From Varroa destructor (lineage: Eukaryota > Arthropoda > Arachnida > Mesostigmata > Varroidae): 64,000 nucleotides of DNA. The notes below the pieces were generated by a model, which saw nothing but the letters and a program-made list of their open reading frames with translations, made no database searches and had not been told where the DNA came from. Position numbers and translations under genes: made by a program. How positions within the stretch are numbered: the first letter of the stretch is position 1; each line of letters starts with the position of its first letter. Where the stretch lies: contig NW_019211454.1 of assembly GCF_002443255.2 (NCBI RefSeq), positions 3,568,352 through 3,632,351 of the forward strand. Direction: 5' to 3'. This document shows, in pieces, positions 12,118-26,765 of the stretch.

Positions 12118-15100
12118 CTACGTCCACAGCGCCATGGGCAGAAGATGCTCCTTGGTTCCGGGGGCAGGTGTGAGTGACTGGTTCACTAAGAACTTTTCTG
12201 GTAGTTCAACAAGGTGTCCCGCGATTTTTTTGAGCTCTTCGATTGCCGCTTTTGGGTCCTGCAAAACAGAGATGCGGAAATGTTATCGAACATATCATCT
12301 ACTACAAAATCCCTGCCATATCGGTGTAGATTCCACCATAACATGCGAACTAGAAAGGGAGTACAGTTCCTATGAAACGTCGTGCGTCGGAGCGCAAACG
12401 TGGATTTGCGTTTGGTCCTATCTAGATGAGGTCCTTCAGAGGTATGCTTTGCTTTACTACACTTCTGGCTGTAATAGTTAACGAAAACTGCGACACCTTT
12501 TTAACAAGGGAGGGCTGGTTCAGATAGTTCCTAAGCTCGGCAAATGTCGCGACACTGTCTGTGGGTAGCGGACGAAACACGTGCTCGAATATCCGCGTAT
12601 TATTTTTCGCGATTCGCTTCCAGGTATTATTGAAGAAGTCGTCCGATACTGGGTCATCGACTTTAGTAAAGCCGCCAAGGTGTTCACGAAAAATCCATTG
12701 ACGCAGGGACGTGGCGTACGCTCCGACCTTCACTGGTTGGCCATCAAACGATGCTGAATAGAAGTGTTGATCTCGAAGAAGGGCAGCTATCTCTGAGTCG
12801 CGAGTGCCCAGTAACGAACGATCATTTATATTAGCCGAACCCATAATCACCTAGAGATTGTTACCATTGATTTATTGCACAGCTAATTGACGACCAGTTA
12901 AAGACCCAAAGCCCGGTGACGATCTATTTTTCGGTGATATATCGATGAAAATCTTCCCTTTACTAGTAAGAGCGTCATCAGTTTAATAATAATAATAAGA
13001 GCAAACATGCCAAACTCAAATAAGATAAAAATTCCTATGAATTAGGTGGATAATAAATGGCTTTTGGTAAATTTCAAGCGTACCTGACTATCGTCGACGA
13101 TCATTAGCTTTGAATGGACGTAAACGAGTTCGGTTACGGGAATTCCATTGAGAATATCATGTTTTCGTAGACCGAAAAATGCCACGTAATCTCGAGGATT
13201 TTCCACTAAAAATGGTAGCCAGACCACTCATGTATTAAAAATACTATGTAACCTTTGCAGCTGTTCTCATCGAAATATTATTCGTTATCTATTGGAATAT
13301 TATAGAACCTATGTGAACGTCTAAGGCAGGATTACCTGATTACTGGAAGTACTGCACAGAAACCATGATGAACCTACTTTTCTGCTCTAGTCTAGCGAGT
13401 AGTGAGTTGGGTCCTCGACACAACGAGGCATAGTTCCAATGTGTAATCGCTTGAATGGATGCTCCGCTGGGGGTACCCACTTCCCCTTCGAAAGCCGGCA
13501 GGAGTGGCAGAACGATATAGACACGAAATTTTTCATTAGCGCTGTCGAAAAAACGTTTGCTTTATTTTCGGAACTGTAGATCTCTCAAACAATTGTCAGG
13601 TCCTCGGCAAAAAAAAAAAAAGTGTCACACTTCACGAAGCACAATAATAATAGTATGATTACAGTTAGCGACAGGTAGAAAGATACCTCTTATTCACATA
13701 ATTATCTAATTTACGTCATATACACATGCATCATTAATTGTTTCGCGCAATAGATCCCGTATTATTAACACGTCAAGTACGTAATAGCAAAGAACTATAC
13801 GTTATGTCACATGAAACGTTTTTCTCAATGGGCTATGCTCCTAACTCACCAGTATGCTTTGAGTATTCGCTCATACAAGGTATCAGCGACTCGATTGTAC
13901 ACCATACCTCCTGGTTTCATCGAAATGAAGAACTGGTTTTCGATGTAAATGTAATACTTGGCATTTTTGATTAGCTCGACATAAGCATCCTCAATCGAGT
14001 GCTCACGCTCGCGGATACCCACGGACCAGCTGCTCGCAGACCTTAGCGCTTGCACTTCACAGCGATAAAGTTTTCCAAACCACTCTTCGCACTTGCCCAC
14101 CTGGCAAAATGAGTCATATTAGAGCAAAAACAAGTTCCATTAAACCTGAGGCGATTATTGCCATCACTTTATTTCACCTTAACTTGAACTTAAGGAACGT
14201 TGATTTTCATACACTTGAACCTTGACAGGAAACTTCTACCGGAAATTAAACTGATTGTTGATTACTTTGTATTGCGTAAAATTGCTTAAAAAAAGACGGT
14301 AAGAATGTCATCTATGTCCAAAAATACGATCCACTATGTTTCTATATAAATATGCATAATTTAATATTCGGTCCATGGGTAGCTTACGTCGAACTCCTCA
14401 GCGACATCATAGCTCATTGGTAAAAGCCATGGGTAGAAATCGTTGCGTTTCGCCTTATTGTTTTTGACGAAGTTCCACCGTTGAATGAAGTGACGGGCTA
14501 AATCACGGGCAGCTCTTCCAATGACGAGGCCCCCAATATCATGCCAGGGCATTCGAGGAGTCCGCGTACGATCGATATGCTCTAAATGAGAGAAATCGTA
14601 TCAAAATTTGAGCGTACCGCTTCCACATGAGAGGTCATGAGGTCTTTTTCTTTAGAAGGCAAAAGACAGTAGTTATTATCATCCCGAATAGATGTCCTCA
14701 GCCCTAGTCTATTTCTGATTCAATAGGATTATGGGAAGCACGTTCGTGCACTATGGCCATTATTGTGCACATAGGGGTTTTACGTTTAGGATATTTCTCC
14801 TCTCTGTCCGGCACTTCTCATGAATCATATAGGTTATTGTAAATGACCCATATCGCGTTTCAGGTGCTAGGCCCTTGGCGGAAGTTCTAGTGAGAAAATG
14901 TTTCAGCCGTTGCAAACCAAATTAAATTCTTTCAAGATGTCATTTTTCGCTCACCAGCAAACGGCTGATGCATATTAGTAACGTCCTTAAATATGAAATT
15001 TGTATAGTCTTTTCCTAGCCAAAAGCGAGCGTCTTCGTTAACGAACGATGCGAGCTTCTCTTCGTCCGGTCTGCAACAAGGAATTTACATTTAAATAAAA

Positions 15101-18100
15101 AATTATATTTTAGCGTCATTTTAACGGTGCATGCGGGTTTATTGAAGTCAAACATTATATAGCTGATGTTTAAAGTAGCTAAATTAGCCTTTATCCGAAA
15201 AAATCAGGTAAATAATGTAAGGCTACCTCTGTCACATATGAGAAACTTTATAGTTAGATATACTTTGATTTTTCTTTGGCAGCTCCGTTTACCAATATTC
15301 CACATCATTTGGGGGCTTACATATATAAGCTATGTGTTTCTGTTCAGACGCTACGGCTTTACCCGACTGAAGAGTCGGCTAAAGCCGTAGCGTGCTAAAG
15401 ATTACACCTACATGAATTCAGTGTTCGTATGACTGACACAGTCAACCAGGTCACCTAACGATCGTCGGTAAGTTTCTCGGCGGACATTTTGAAACACCTG
15501 CAGAAGAAATACAAACACATTTTCTGTACGCCCACATGTGCTGTTTTAGTCACTGCATCAAGAGCATAACGTTTCGCGGACGCGACGTAATTACGCAAGT
15601 TGAAGTAAACTTCCAAGGACTATACCACACTGCGCGAGCAGACGCTGTAGCGACTTGGCAGTCTTTGAACTTAATATTGATGTAAAGGCATCGAAATCAA
15701 ATACGATTTACTACTGACAACTTACAATTAAAGCGCTTAGTCGACGTTTGGCTTGAAGTAACTTCATTCTTCCATTTGTCAGATGGTCTCCTGCGTCCGG
15801 ATTGATAATTTTCCATGTTTCTTGGTCAAAGTAAATTGACGGTCTTATCTGAGTGTTGTCATACTTAGCAGTCTGATCACTTTGCCGTTTCTGCAGAGAT
15901 CTATTTGTGACTGCAGTGGAGAATAAAGAAGGCTCGTCGATTTGATCTTCGTAACAAGGAGGCGGTTCTGCCAAAGATGGTCAAAGTTTTCAATTGATTT
16001 ATAAGTAATCTTCAATAATGAATCGAACGCCTAAACCGGCTATCGAATACACGATTAAGTTCGATTGTAAGTAAGTACGAACCATCATTCACTGCTGAAT
16101 GCTTTACATTGCCTTGATCTTCACTCGACTGAGAACGTGTTTCTGGAAGTGTCCTGGTGATCTTAAAAGTTTCAGTTGGTGCTGTATCAGTCAGTCTGTG
16201 AAGAGCATCATCCCATCGACCGTAGCAGAGGTCAATCCCACCAAAAAAGGCGAACTTTTGATCGACGATTACTAACTTCTCATGATGCGCCCACAGTAAA
16301 ACACCTACAAAGTCGAGTTTTTTTAGCGGGTAAATTGCTTCGAGTGCGCCATGCAGATAGAACAAAAGAAAGTATAATGTTTAAGTTAACCCTACTATTT
16401 AATGTTCGAGTTCACACTCAAATAAAAATTATTCGATCGATTTACATACGCGGAACATACAGTGGTTAACTAGGAACAGTTTAATTCGTGCACCCTTCGT
16501 GCATAGCAAGCATCTAACATGTCTCAGGCAGCATGGAAAAACCACAGTATTGATATTTTCATGACTGTTTGTTAAGAAAAATGTGGCAAAGCATAAAATT
16601 TACGTACCTTCCTTCATATGATCCGGATGCCTGAAAACGCGAATGTTTTTGTGCAGTCCTGTAATTTTCCGCTTTGAGTAGAAGGAGTTGATGTTAAGCG
16701 CAGACTTCACCTCCTTGTACAGCATGATAAAAACGTGTACTCCTGACTCCTGCAAAATAATCATAACTATCAATGAAAGCTTGTATTCATATTACTGAGT
16801 AGAAAGTTAAGTTCATCAAGACGTTCTCAAAGCTACATGTTTCGGTTTATCGTATATTTAGTATTTATTAATAGTGATGGGTGAGATATATAAATGATAG
16901 ACTAGTCAATTCTGTTGCTGTGTGTACGTCTGCTAGAGTACTTGAACTATTTTTTTTCTGGGCCTAATTTGGAAAATTTCGCCTTTGTGATTTCTGCGAT
17001 AGCAACAGGAACGGTTGATATTGAACTGGCCCTAGGGCCTTGCAAAGGAAAACCTAAATGCGTTTATGGTTGTTTCTTTTGCCCAACTTTTGGAATTTTC
17101 CGAAAAATACTGACAAATTGTCGAACAAAAAGAAACAAGTAGGCCTAGAGTTTTTTTTTTGTGAGAAAAGCGCTATTTTGTCCTATAGTTGCCTTTGCTT
17201 GGCGAACTTTTGAATTTTATTTTTATTATACAACAATAATTTCTCCTAGATATATTGTCAGATTTTCGGGGCTTACGTACAGCTTTTCTTTTGAGTATCT
17301 CGTCTAAACGCCAATAAGGAGAGTCTCCTGGTGGTCGCTTCAGATAGATCTCCGGCGTGAGCCACCAGTCCGTAATGAAGATCTCCGTCTCGGCATTTTC
17401 AAGGGCATTTGCGACGGCCTTCATGTACATTGCCCCGTCGACATACCTAATTAGGTCATAAAAATAAAAGCGAAGCTACGCTCAGCCGGCACGCCATGTG
17501 AAATCTTTACAACGGAATTTATATAAAATTACGTTTCGCGTTTCGACAGATTCTAAACGAGGAGAAGACATAAGGCGCGTTGAACAATGAGCGACGTTCT
17601 AACTCCTACGAACTGTCTATCCGAGACGCTTACCATCTCGTGTACGTTTGCTTCCTAACGGGTGCAAAGCTATTCAACGCGTTTCGCTCAACGAAGCCTT
17701 TTGCTGTGGTCTCCTTCATTCGATGGATGTGATCAGACCACTCACGTTTTTCTCGTCTGGTCCAAACGTCAATGCAGAGCGATCGCTGACTATTGGTCAT
17801 TTGTAATCCGCTTAACAGACCGCTCTCCAAAGTGAAGTCTTTGTCCATTAGTAGAACAGCCTTAAAGGAGCGACGATAAATTATCGCAGAGTTCATCCGC
17901 AAAGTACCTAACGCTAGCTATACCTAAAGAGATTGATAGACGTGATAGTTAAATGCAGAGAGAGAATTTCGAAGCAGAACGTATAAATAATTTTCGACCG
18001 ACATTACCGCCACATAACGTGGAATCATCTCTACGCCCAGGCAGTCTACGTTGAACCCTTCGTTGTATTTTTTTTCTAGCAACGTTTGGATGCTCTGACC

Positions 18101-20905
18101 TGCTTCTAATTCCGTTCTAGCTAGACAGTACAAGTACGCTTTGGAAATAGTTCATCGTCTAGGTCGCTTTGTAAATTGTCGTTTGTAGCTAGAAACCGAA
18201 ATGAATTATAATCAACATATATTTTTTTCTAAAATTTTTCTTTCGATTTTTGAACCTACACGCCTAGACGCCTTTAAGAATGCTAGACTCATGCATGATG
18301 CCTATTCTTGTCGATGGAGTTCAGGGGCGCTGGTTCGATCTGTAATGTAAATTTCGAATAGCTATCGCGCCAAGATCGTTTGGCAATATCGGGAAATTTG
18401 TTTCTGGATTGTTTATAAATACAGATCTATATATTTAGTGCGTTGATGTACTTACCCGTATTGCGCCTGTGACCGGATGCAGCGACAGGACATAAGTATC
18501 CCTTGCAATTAGCCACCTCCTTCGCCATCGGGTCATGCAGTTGAACCATAGCATGTGAAAATGGAGCAGACACGAGTGTGGCTTGTGACCACCGGCACGT
18601 TTCGACACTAGAGATTCCTTGCCTTTTGCCCCAGTCGATTTGAGAAAAGAATACGGCGAAATCTCCAAAAATTCCACCTGATAAAATTAGCCACACGCAA
18701 GTATCATACAAACGTTTATCATATAAAGAGCACCAATTCAAGGTAAGCTGTCCCACAATTGAACGACAGTATAACTTGAACGGAAGCTATCCTTTAAATT
18801 GATATCTAATCTCGTATGTACAATTATATACACTCTATTGTACTCCATGTTAACATTTACTGATCTGGCTAGCGAAGCCAGCCAGTTTCTATATGGCATT
18901 CTATTCTGGGATAAATACTATGGTGTATATATATGCTTAGTAAGACCTGCTGGACTCACCGTCTTTGGATGATTTCTGTAGGCTGGGATAGATAGAAGAC
19001 CCCGGAGGTATGTAGCAAGCTCTTTGTGCCTTTTCGATACCTGATCTGCTGCCAGCATTGTATCAGGGATCTTTGATATCCGGGGCAAAAGCCTCTTGTT
19101 CGCCGTTCCTTCGACGAAACTTCGCCGACGGCGTTGATGACTGCCGAGAAAGAGATTTTTCCATAGAAGCAGATTTTAGTTGTTGTACAATATGTAGGCA
19201 GTAATAACACGCTCGGGCGACATCGGCCGCAAACTTCTAGCCAATTTCAAGTGGCAATTTTCCATATATCATAACAATCACAGAGATAAAATAATCATAC
19301 TTATATTCCAATAAATCTATGAATTTCGAGATGGATTATGTTCGGACTGCCTATCAAAACCGGCATAGAGAAACGTGCGTGAAGATTACAGAGGTAAAAC
19401 GGCGAAGTGGTAAAGGATACGTTTAGCTGCTTCCAAGTAGTGCCACAGGTGTGTGAACAATTATTATAGGTCAAACGCAGCCTGCGGAAAGATTACGCAT
19501 TTTGACCCCGACAAAAATCAGCGGCAATGGGCTTACTTACAGGCTGTACAGATAAGCTGAAGCAAAGCTTGTAATATCAAATGAAAGTCACGCACCTTCG
19601 CGAAGGAAGAGGCACGGCCATCGTGGCACGATAGAGCTTCAAGGCCGCATGGAGGTCGATGAAATGTTTATAGCGTTTTCTAATTGTCCACTTAAAGTCG
19701 CCGTGTACAAGCTCGTATCCGTAGCTGCGACAAAGCAACGCCAGACCAATCAAAACGAAGCTGGTTATCCCGTATCACATCGATCAACAATAATTAACAA
19801 TGAGCTGAGGCCTTACTCCTAACGGGTAAAGATAGATATGCGCAAATTCTATTTCCAAAAAATAACAGCTACTATTTGTCTGGTAAAAAGTAAAGCGAAA
19901 TAATAAAAGGCTATATCTTTGATTAAGATTCGTATTTAGTTGTACCTACACATGTGACTGTATCATGCTCGTGGCTATGGAGTCTCCTTCAAGTTTACAA
20001 CAGGAAACAATTACCGGTACGCCCGGGATGTAAAAGTATTCTGATGCTTCCGCCAATGATATGGGAGGTTCGTAGAGGCGTGTAAATGGAACATTGCTCG
20101 GTTGATTGAGGCCAACTCCATTCCCAACTAGAAAAACACAAACACTTATACCACTTGTGTTAGCTAGCGCCAATAGCAGGCTTTTTTCTCTTCACACATA
20201 TCGTATAGTATTTAGAGGTTTTGAAAGAAAGTATTTGTTTTTCTATGTATTCACCTCGCGCGTGACAGGGTTTACGGGAAAACGTGTAGGAGCACAAGTT
20301 ATCTCTTAACTTAAGTCGTATTTATATCTTCTAATCAAAAACTGCTTTCATATGTTCCTCCTAGAGGTAATACTTTTTTTAATCAATATAATATACTTCG
20401 GCTAAATTACCCGGCGTGTGTTTAACTAGAATTACCTCTAACCATAGTGCTCTGACTGTGGCTTCATTCGATAACAATGCCTTGCACTTGTCGACAACCC
20501 CTATTTTTTTTCTGTAAAAATCATCGTTCGAGGCATAATTGCAAAAACATTCTATGGCCATCCTGTAAGGAAGGTGCTCTTAAGTACGATAAATAATTTC
20601 TTCATAGCTGGCAATTGTGAGGGATCGGCCAACGAGCGGAAATATGTCTTGGAGGTGCTTTGCAGACACTTGGAACAGTTGCTTACCCTCGGCAGCAGTC
20701 ACGACACGAGAGAGACGTGGCACTCGGTTATCTCGTTCGCTCTCAGGGCGCCCGGCTTCATCATTGCCATCGTCATCATCGTAGCTCGTTTCAAGTTCGC
20801 TAAATTCTTTGTCTTCTGTCTTGGTAGGATCCATGTCATTGCTCGCAATACTATGATCGTCCATGCTATTGAAGTCCGGATTCAGAAGTGGCTGACATTT
20901 ACTGA
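12118..20905 (-). CDS. Pld: Phospholipase D (PX-PH type, PLD1/PLD2 family), 18 exons
   Basis: Hydrolyses phosphatidylcholine to phosphatidic acid and choline at membranes; the family is regulated by PIP2, Arf, Rho and PKC. Exons in transcript order: 20588-20905 (ATG at 20864), 19950-20127, 19596-19724, 18960-19140, 18456-18677, 17634-17860, 17281-17446, 16608-16749, 16083-16304, 15726-15967, 15412-15497, 14955-15070, 14388-14581, 13850-14100, 13378-13541, 13084-13205, 12497-12850, 12118-12258. Coding length is 3414 nt (1137 aa) and all phases agree. An acidic N-terminus (about 1-92) precedes PX (about 110-255; [14 protein letters not shown]) and PH (about 256-400). HKD1 is H515, K517, D522 ([11 protein letters not shown]) followed by [15 protein letters not shown]2 is H963, K965, D970 ([11 protein letters not shown]) followed by GSANINDRS. 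The C-terminus PMALWT is the conserved PLD end. A loop of about 130 residues after HKD1 resembles PLD1. Exon 1 begins at an acceptor, so an upstream noncoding exon is likely. The first intron donor (gtactt) is the least certain boundary. Confidence 0.96.
15348..15393. repeat. 46-nt near-perfect inverted repeat in a phospholipase D intron
   Basis: The arms are ACGCTACGGCTTTA (15348-15361) and TAAAGCCGTAGCGT (15380-15393). Inside them CCGACT (15363-15368) pairs with AGTCGG (15373-15378) around a GAAG loop, with a single C/C mismatch. It lies between the PLD exons at 14955-15070 and 15412-15497. It is too compact for a typical microRNA precursor. Confidence 0.9.
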
Positions 20906-22400
20906 CTGCAAAGTAAATCAAAGGGGTATCGAGGAATCTAAGCTTTCTTCCATGTCAAGAACTGCCTTTGCCTCTTGCCGAGTACTCTACAGTGATCATA
21001 CTAGTGTTAGCTGTGAACATACGCTATTATCAGAGATAATTTTACGTACACGTCAGCGACCCATTGCAACAAACAAAATGATGGCCTTTTACTGTCGCTA
21101 TCGGAAACTGTAAATGCGTTGACAAATTCTCTGAGGCATGAAACAGTATCTATTAAGTGAATCCCCATTGACACACCTATATATACTGGCAGACTGAAGA
21201 CGTCCTTGAGAACGGAACAAATGTATACAATGACGTGGACGATAATAAGCGAATAGAACTAAAGTCTGTGACGTTATCTCGTATAAAACAACTCATAATC
21301 ATTTTATCGATAAGTTCATTTACTAATTTAAAAGTATAATTTAATTGAACGATTCCGACCTTCCATTGAAGAAGCGTCTCGATGAGTTCCTTTGATTACG
21401 GTTACCGAGTTTCCTGCTCAGTCAACGCTTGGCTGGCATTCTGCCGCTAGCCATTATGTAATTTCTATTCTGTATAACTAATCACTTAATCTTAACTAAT
21501 CGATTGATACTGCAACCATGACCGTAATAAAAACCATACCCTTTAGGAAGCTCAAGAAATGGTAGAGGTACGTTTGCTCAACGGCTTCACTCGAAGTTGA
21601 ACGAAATGCTAAAACTTATTTGGAAAACTATCTACGATATATCTTCGGATTTTTAACAACAATACTATCTTATACATGAGAAAAAAAACTTTCGATAGGT
21701 GATCGCTGGGTGAACTCGCTTCTGCTATAGCAGAAGGACAACTAGACTGATATTGGATGGAAGCCAAACAAGTAATAGTAGAACAGTAAGTAAAATGTAT
21801 CTATAAAGGTATCGAAGGCATGCCTTCATAAAATTGGCTCGTTCTAAAATAAATGAAGTATGTATATATCTATATATATATATAGATTTCGATACTACTT
21901 ACAGATATATAGGTGAATTCATAAAAGAATAGAGCATAACCCATCTCTCTAATTAAGTTTAGAAGCCTAGTACATTTTTCAAATGTTAGCTTCTTTTTAC
22001 TATTGAATTTATGATGTTTATGAATGAAATTATTATTACTATTTTTTCTTTTTATAAAAAAGGGCTCCTCGCCAACGAAGTGTATAAGAAATCTCTGCAG
22101 AAAATACCACATTTTAATATCGTCAGTCACGCGCGCCTAAAACAGCTTAGTGCGTCACGACTACGTAGTTTTAATCGTTGCTTATGTAGTCCTGGGTTTT
22201 TGGCTTTACGCCAAAGCGTCTAGTGTTTTTAGAGGTTTCAGGAATGGCCTAGATTTTATAGCCTTGAGATCTACTTACTTAGGTTGCTAGATCCCAATAA
22301 CGTCTCTTAACGATAGGCCAGTAGCTAATTGTCGTGCATGCGTCTTAATAGATGGACATACTGTTATATGGCTGTCTGTTTGTCTCCGATACGATTGGGC

Positions 22401-22461
<61 letters not shown>

Positions 22462-22472
22462 ACGATGCCCAC
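22401..22472. repeat. AT dinucleotide microsatellite
   Basis: About 70 bp of AT repeats with a few single-base interruptions, the longest microsatellite in the window. Open frames across it encode only alternating Tyr-Ile runs. Confidence 0.95.
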
Positions 22473-25400
22473 ACTGGCGTACCGTCGGTGATCGAGTGAT
22501 TGACAGTTCTCTCGGAAAGGTGAATAAAATCATTTACTACAGTAGGAAATGGGTAGTAATCGTGTCTACGTCTTGGAGTCCTAGAAGGCCTTCGACTCGC
22601 CTAAGCTTTTGACAGTCAAAATCGGTTCCGATCACATCTGCTTAATAAAAGTACACAATCTGCCGGGTTGAATTATTTAACGAGTATAGTGAAACATCTA
22701 TTATGTTAGAGCTCGATTGGGCTCCTTAGTTAGTCGCGCCTTTTTCGCACGATCGAACATCTTTAAGGCTAAACGTCTATTGTTTGTTTAGTGGAAGGAA
22801 CAAATTTAAATACTACGTTATATCCGATTTGTAGGATATAATACTGTAATTACTGCTTTAAAAAAACTCTAATTGAACTAAATGATTAGGACCCAATGTT
22901 TTTTGGAACGCACTGACAATTAAGTTTAGAAATGAAATGCAGGTATTTTTTTTTTATTAGTTAAAATTGCACTTGGTATCGAGCTGGCTATCTACGTAGC
23001 TACGTATACCTCTATACGTTACAGCCCCTCACACAATTATCGTATACCTATGCATTATATACAAGCAATAGATACAAACATGAAAAGTCTATATGACCAT
23101 GATATATAAAAATTAACCCAGAAAATAGATAGTAAAGATCTACTCATTAATTGTCCTGCCCGTTATTGAGAAACATTTTTCCCATAAGGCACTTGATCCT
23201 GCCGCTATGGTATCCTTGAGCCCAACTTTTTTTAATGCGTTTATCACAAAAAGCGAAATAATTTACTACTTCAGTGATTCGGAAAGTGTGCACAAAACTA
23301 TCGGCACAAATCCTGTTATTGTATGCAGTTGCTGCAATGAAGTTTGTTGCGATGAAAGAAGAACGTCGGGCAGGTCCACGCCACTCAACCTGACCAAGAT
23401 GCCTGAAAATTAGGCAACTTCAGAGGGAAAGGATAAAAGAGAGATCTGTCGTAGCGTTAACTTCGAAGGCATGAAGGCCTAGTCATTACTACGGTCAGCA
23501 TCGATTATCCATATCCATAACCATGCTAGCCACCAGCGTCACAGCTAATGCGGTCCTACAAGTATCGTATCTGGAAACTGCGGGCGGCGGGAGTCCACTC
23601 CGTTTGTCGTCGGAATTGTAGAGGTACCGAATAGATCACCAACAGCGCAAACCGTTCATAAATCGGCCTGTCTCTACATGGCCAACTGACCATTGTACCA
23701 TGGAATGTTAGTAACTCGTGACCATCACGTAGCTTGCCGAAATACTACCACTCTAGGACAGTTATGGCCCGAGTAGTGCCATTGAATAGTACAGGGTCGG
23801 CGAAGCTAGAACGGTGAGAATATAGCAGCTAGGCTCATAGGTCCTGTAAAAGAGAGCGACAAACAGTCGACGCTGAACGAACAACAGAAGGCCTCAAGCT
23901 ATAGGCAACACGGACACCCTCACAACAATACAGCAGCACTGATTCGCACATATCTTATACTTGACTCTAGTCCGGACTGTCTCGATAGAGCAGTATTACT
24001 GACGCTGATGTTGCGATGCCGCTCCGCGTCATGTTTGCCGTATTAGCCACTCAGAATAGGACTTCGGTCATTGGGTCAGCATTAGTATCGCTAATTAAAT
24101 GTGATGTGTATTTTTTAATGCCGTCCTCGATAAGGCTTCGCTAAAAACACGATTTGTTTATGGGCATGTTCTTTCATTAGTAGTTACATAAGTGACAATC
24201 GAACCAGCCGAATGATGTTTATGTTACGAACTACGAATGCCGGTGACAGGAAGCAAAATTGATTGCTCTTCAACATCGCCCTTCATGCAAAATGTACCTC
24301 TAACATACAGTATGTACGTGCTATAATTCTAAATAGAGAACTTTATGGAGTAATGATTTATTTATGTTCGCATCCGCTTTGGGTCACTCTATAAAAAAAC
24401 TGGAACGTTTTTCTCATCGGCAGCTAAAACAAGCCTCACACACAGTGTCGTATTCCGATACGAGAAACGTTGACAGCATCTATTTTAATTCAAAAGGAAC
24501 GTTCAAAAAAACTATTTTGTAAAAAACTTATTCAGTTATACATTTCGGTTATTGTACAGTATTCTATAGCAGTTATTTAATCGCATCCAGATCTAGAGTA
24601 TATTTTTTAAAAAATGTTATCTTCACGCTAAAAGCTACTTTTTTAATCGACTAAATCTATCGAACACCAACTCTATAATAGACAAAATTCAGCTAGGGGT
24701 AGTAGTACTCTTTTCGAGCACTTCATCCTATATCTACCTTTTAGCTTCGCGATGTCCCATTGCGCCGGGTGGTTCATTTTTTTTTTTTTTTTTCAGCTGA
24801 GTTTAGCCGAAATAAGGTCAGCACTGGGATAAACTGATATTACCGTTTGGGTACACGTAAACTAGGAAAAGAAAAAAAGTTCTCGATTAACAAAAACACG
24901 AATTTACATTAGTTCACTGTACACTTTTACTAACCCGGAAACCTAATGCCTTCAAGATTTTCTTGCCTTCCAAATATTAAACCTACTTTTACTTCATCCC
25001 GCGTATGCATACTGTGCATAGATATACCTTAGGAACAATTCGATTTTAACAATTATTTCATTGAAATTATCTACTTAGATCGATGATAAAGAGATGGATA
25101 GTTTATATTATGTGCTTGTTTATGGTAAGGCAAACATCCTTGCAACCTCTAACCCAGCCCGGTTCGCTCATTCGTGTTCCGAGTTAGTCATAGAATACCA
25201 ACAAACACCTTTTAGGGCAGACAGCCGAAAATTTTAAAAACAGCTCACTGGCACTCTGACGGGCGTCCAACGTCTTGTTTCGACCGAACTAGAGTAGCCT
25301 CGGAGCCCTTGGACAAGCAGCTAGCTATTGTTTCCAATGCGCCGCAACTTAACACAAACGACACCTTCGCGATGAACGAATGTTTGGTACAATTCCAGTC

Positions 25401-26689
25401 GTGCAATTTTCTATTATATCTAACCTTGGCATTGAAATATATACTCGTGAAAGCTGTTGGTAAGTTGGCGCTAGTTTATTTATGAGTGACATAACGCTGG
25501 AGGGACACATCAAGAAAGGCTTCATGCTACGAGGTCGATCGCGTGCGCCTCATAACTTCTCCGCTATTATTATGTAAAAATACTCCCGTACCACTTAAAA
25601 CCACTTCAGAGAAACTGTAAGATACGCTAGAGTGAGAGCGGGCCATTAAAAAAATCGCGCATGGTATCGAAGCGATTTCTGTTGCTGTTCTGCGAGGTTC
25701 AGGTATTACGGGACATTCAGGTCCCAACCATATCGCTTACGCATCCAGGGGCTGATACTGTTTGTTACGAAAATATTACCTGTAAAAGTTTACTCGGATA
25801 TTCCTTCTCCAAAACCTTATAACAACATAGATTCTATAGATTTTAAATTCGAACCCAGCCTAATAGTCTTGCACAAAGATACTTCGGTTATACTCTGGCT
25901 AAACAACGTATAGTTATTACAGACATGACTAAGGTGTACATTTTCATTTTCTCATGATGGCGGGTTGTCGAGTAGTAAAAAGGCTTCTAAATGTACGTTG
26001 TTCGTTTCACGCTTAAGATTGAGTTGTCCAGAAAGAAAACAAGATAATTATCACGGACTACTAGTTTCTTATGGATAATTTCCATGCCATGGCTTTACAT
26101 AGTTGTTCAAATAGCGAACTATTGTGCTGTAGATGTTGGAAACGGCTGTACTACGCAGCGTCGTATGGAGTAGAACGTCGCACATTTGGTATGAAAAGAT
26201 CGAACAGAGGATGACCATTACGTAATATTGGCGACTAAAATCGTGTTCAGCACTTCAGACCGTTAGCCCGCCCCTCTTCCGCCGGAACAAAACGAGCTAT
26301 GTCTATATCCGGTTTTGAATTTAGACCATCACATGTGCTTCTATACATATATATATATATTTGTACTTGTTCCGATCGGAACTGGGAGTCTTGGCTGTGC
26401 TTAAACCAATTACTAAATTTGTGAAACTGTCATAAATGTCCGTTTTACTATTTTTTTTTTATACCTTTATTACGTTTCGTACGCGTAGTACATTCGGAGT
26501 GGGGCTTTGTTTATGCAATAACCCACTAAGAATAGACCGAACGACTTCTGGCCGAAATCAACGAAAAGTTTCAGTAAATCAATAACGAAAACTACGATCA
26601 GTAGTGTTTTCTCATGGCGTCGGAAAAGTGCTCCCTACGTTTATTAGCAACGACAGACAGGTATATGTTTTACTTACTATTAAACTATT

Positions 26690-26765
26690 ATTTATAAATA
26701 AAATAAAATATATTATTATATATAATATAATATATTATATAATAAAATATATTATTTACTATTAA
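26690..26765. repeat. AT-only island flanked by short direct repeats
   Basis: About 75 bp without G or C (taataaaatatatta type), bounded on both sides by copies of TTACTATTAAA (near 26676 and 26756). Confidence 0.7.

Noticed and set aside
17924..18133. Minus-strand ORF in PLD as an exon
   Set aside because: The PH domain reads directly from GAIR (exon end 18456) to AVLLMDKDF (exon start 17860) in phase 0, leaving no place for it.
20379..20564. Extra PLD exon after the acceptor cttccttacag
   Set aside because: It opens in a phase that does not fit exon 2 (19950-20127), and the other frames hit stops.
20574..21113. Plus-strand ORF of 179 codons
   Set aside because: It lies antisense over PLD exon 1, whose conserved frame is on the minus strand; no family resemblance was seen.
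22287..22533. ORFs with long Tyr-Ile runs
   Set aside because: They are translations of the AT microsatellite.
24777..24798. Poly-T followed by cag as a splice acceptor
   Set aside because: No open or recognisable coding sequence follows.
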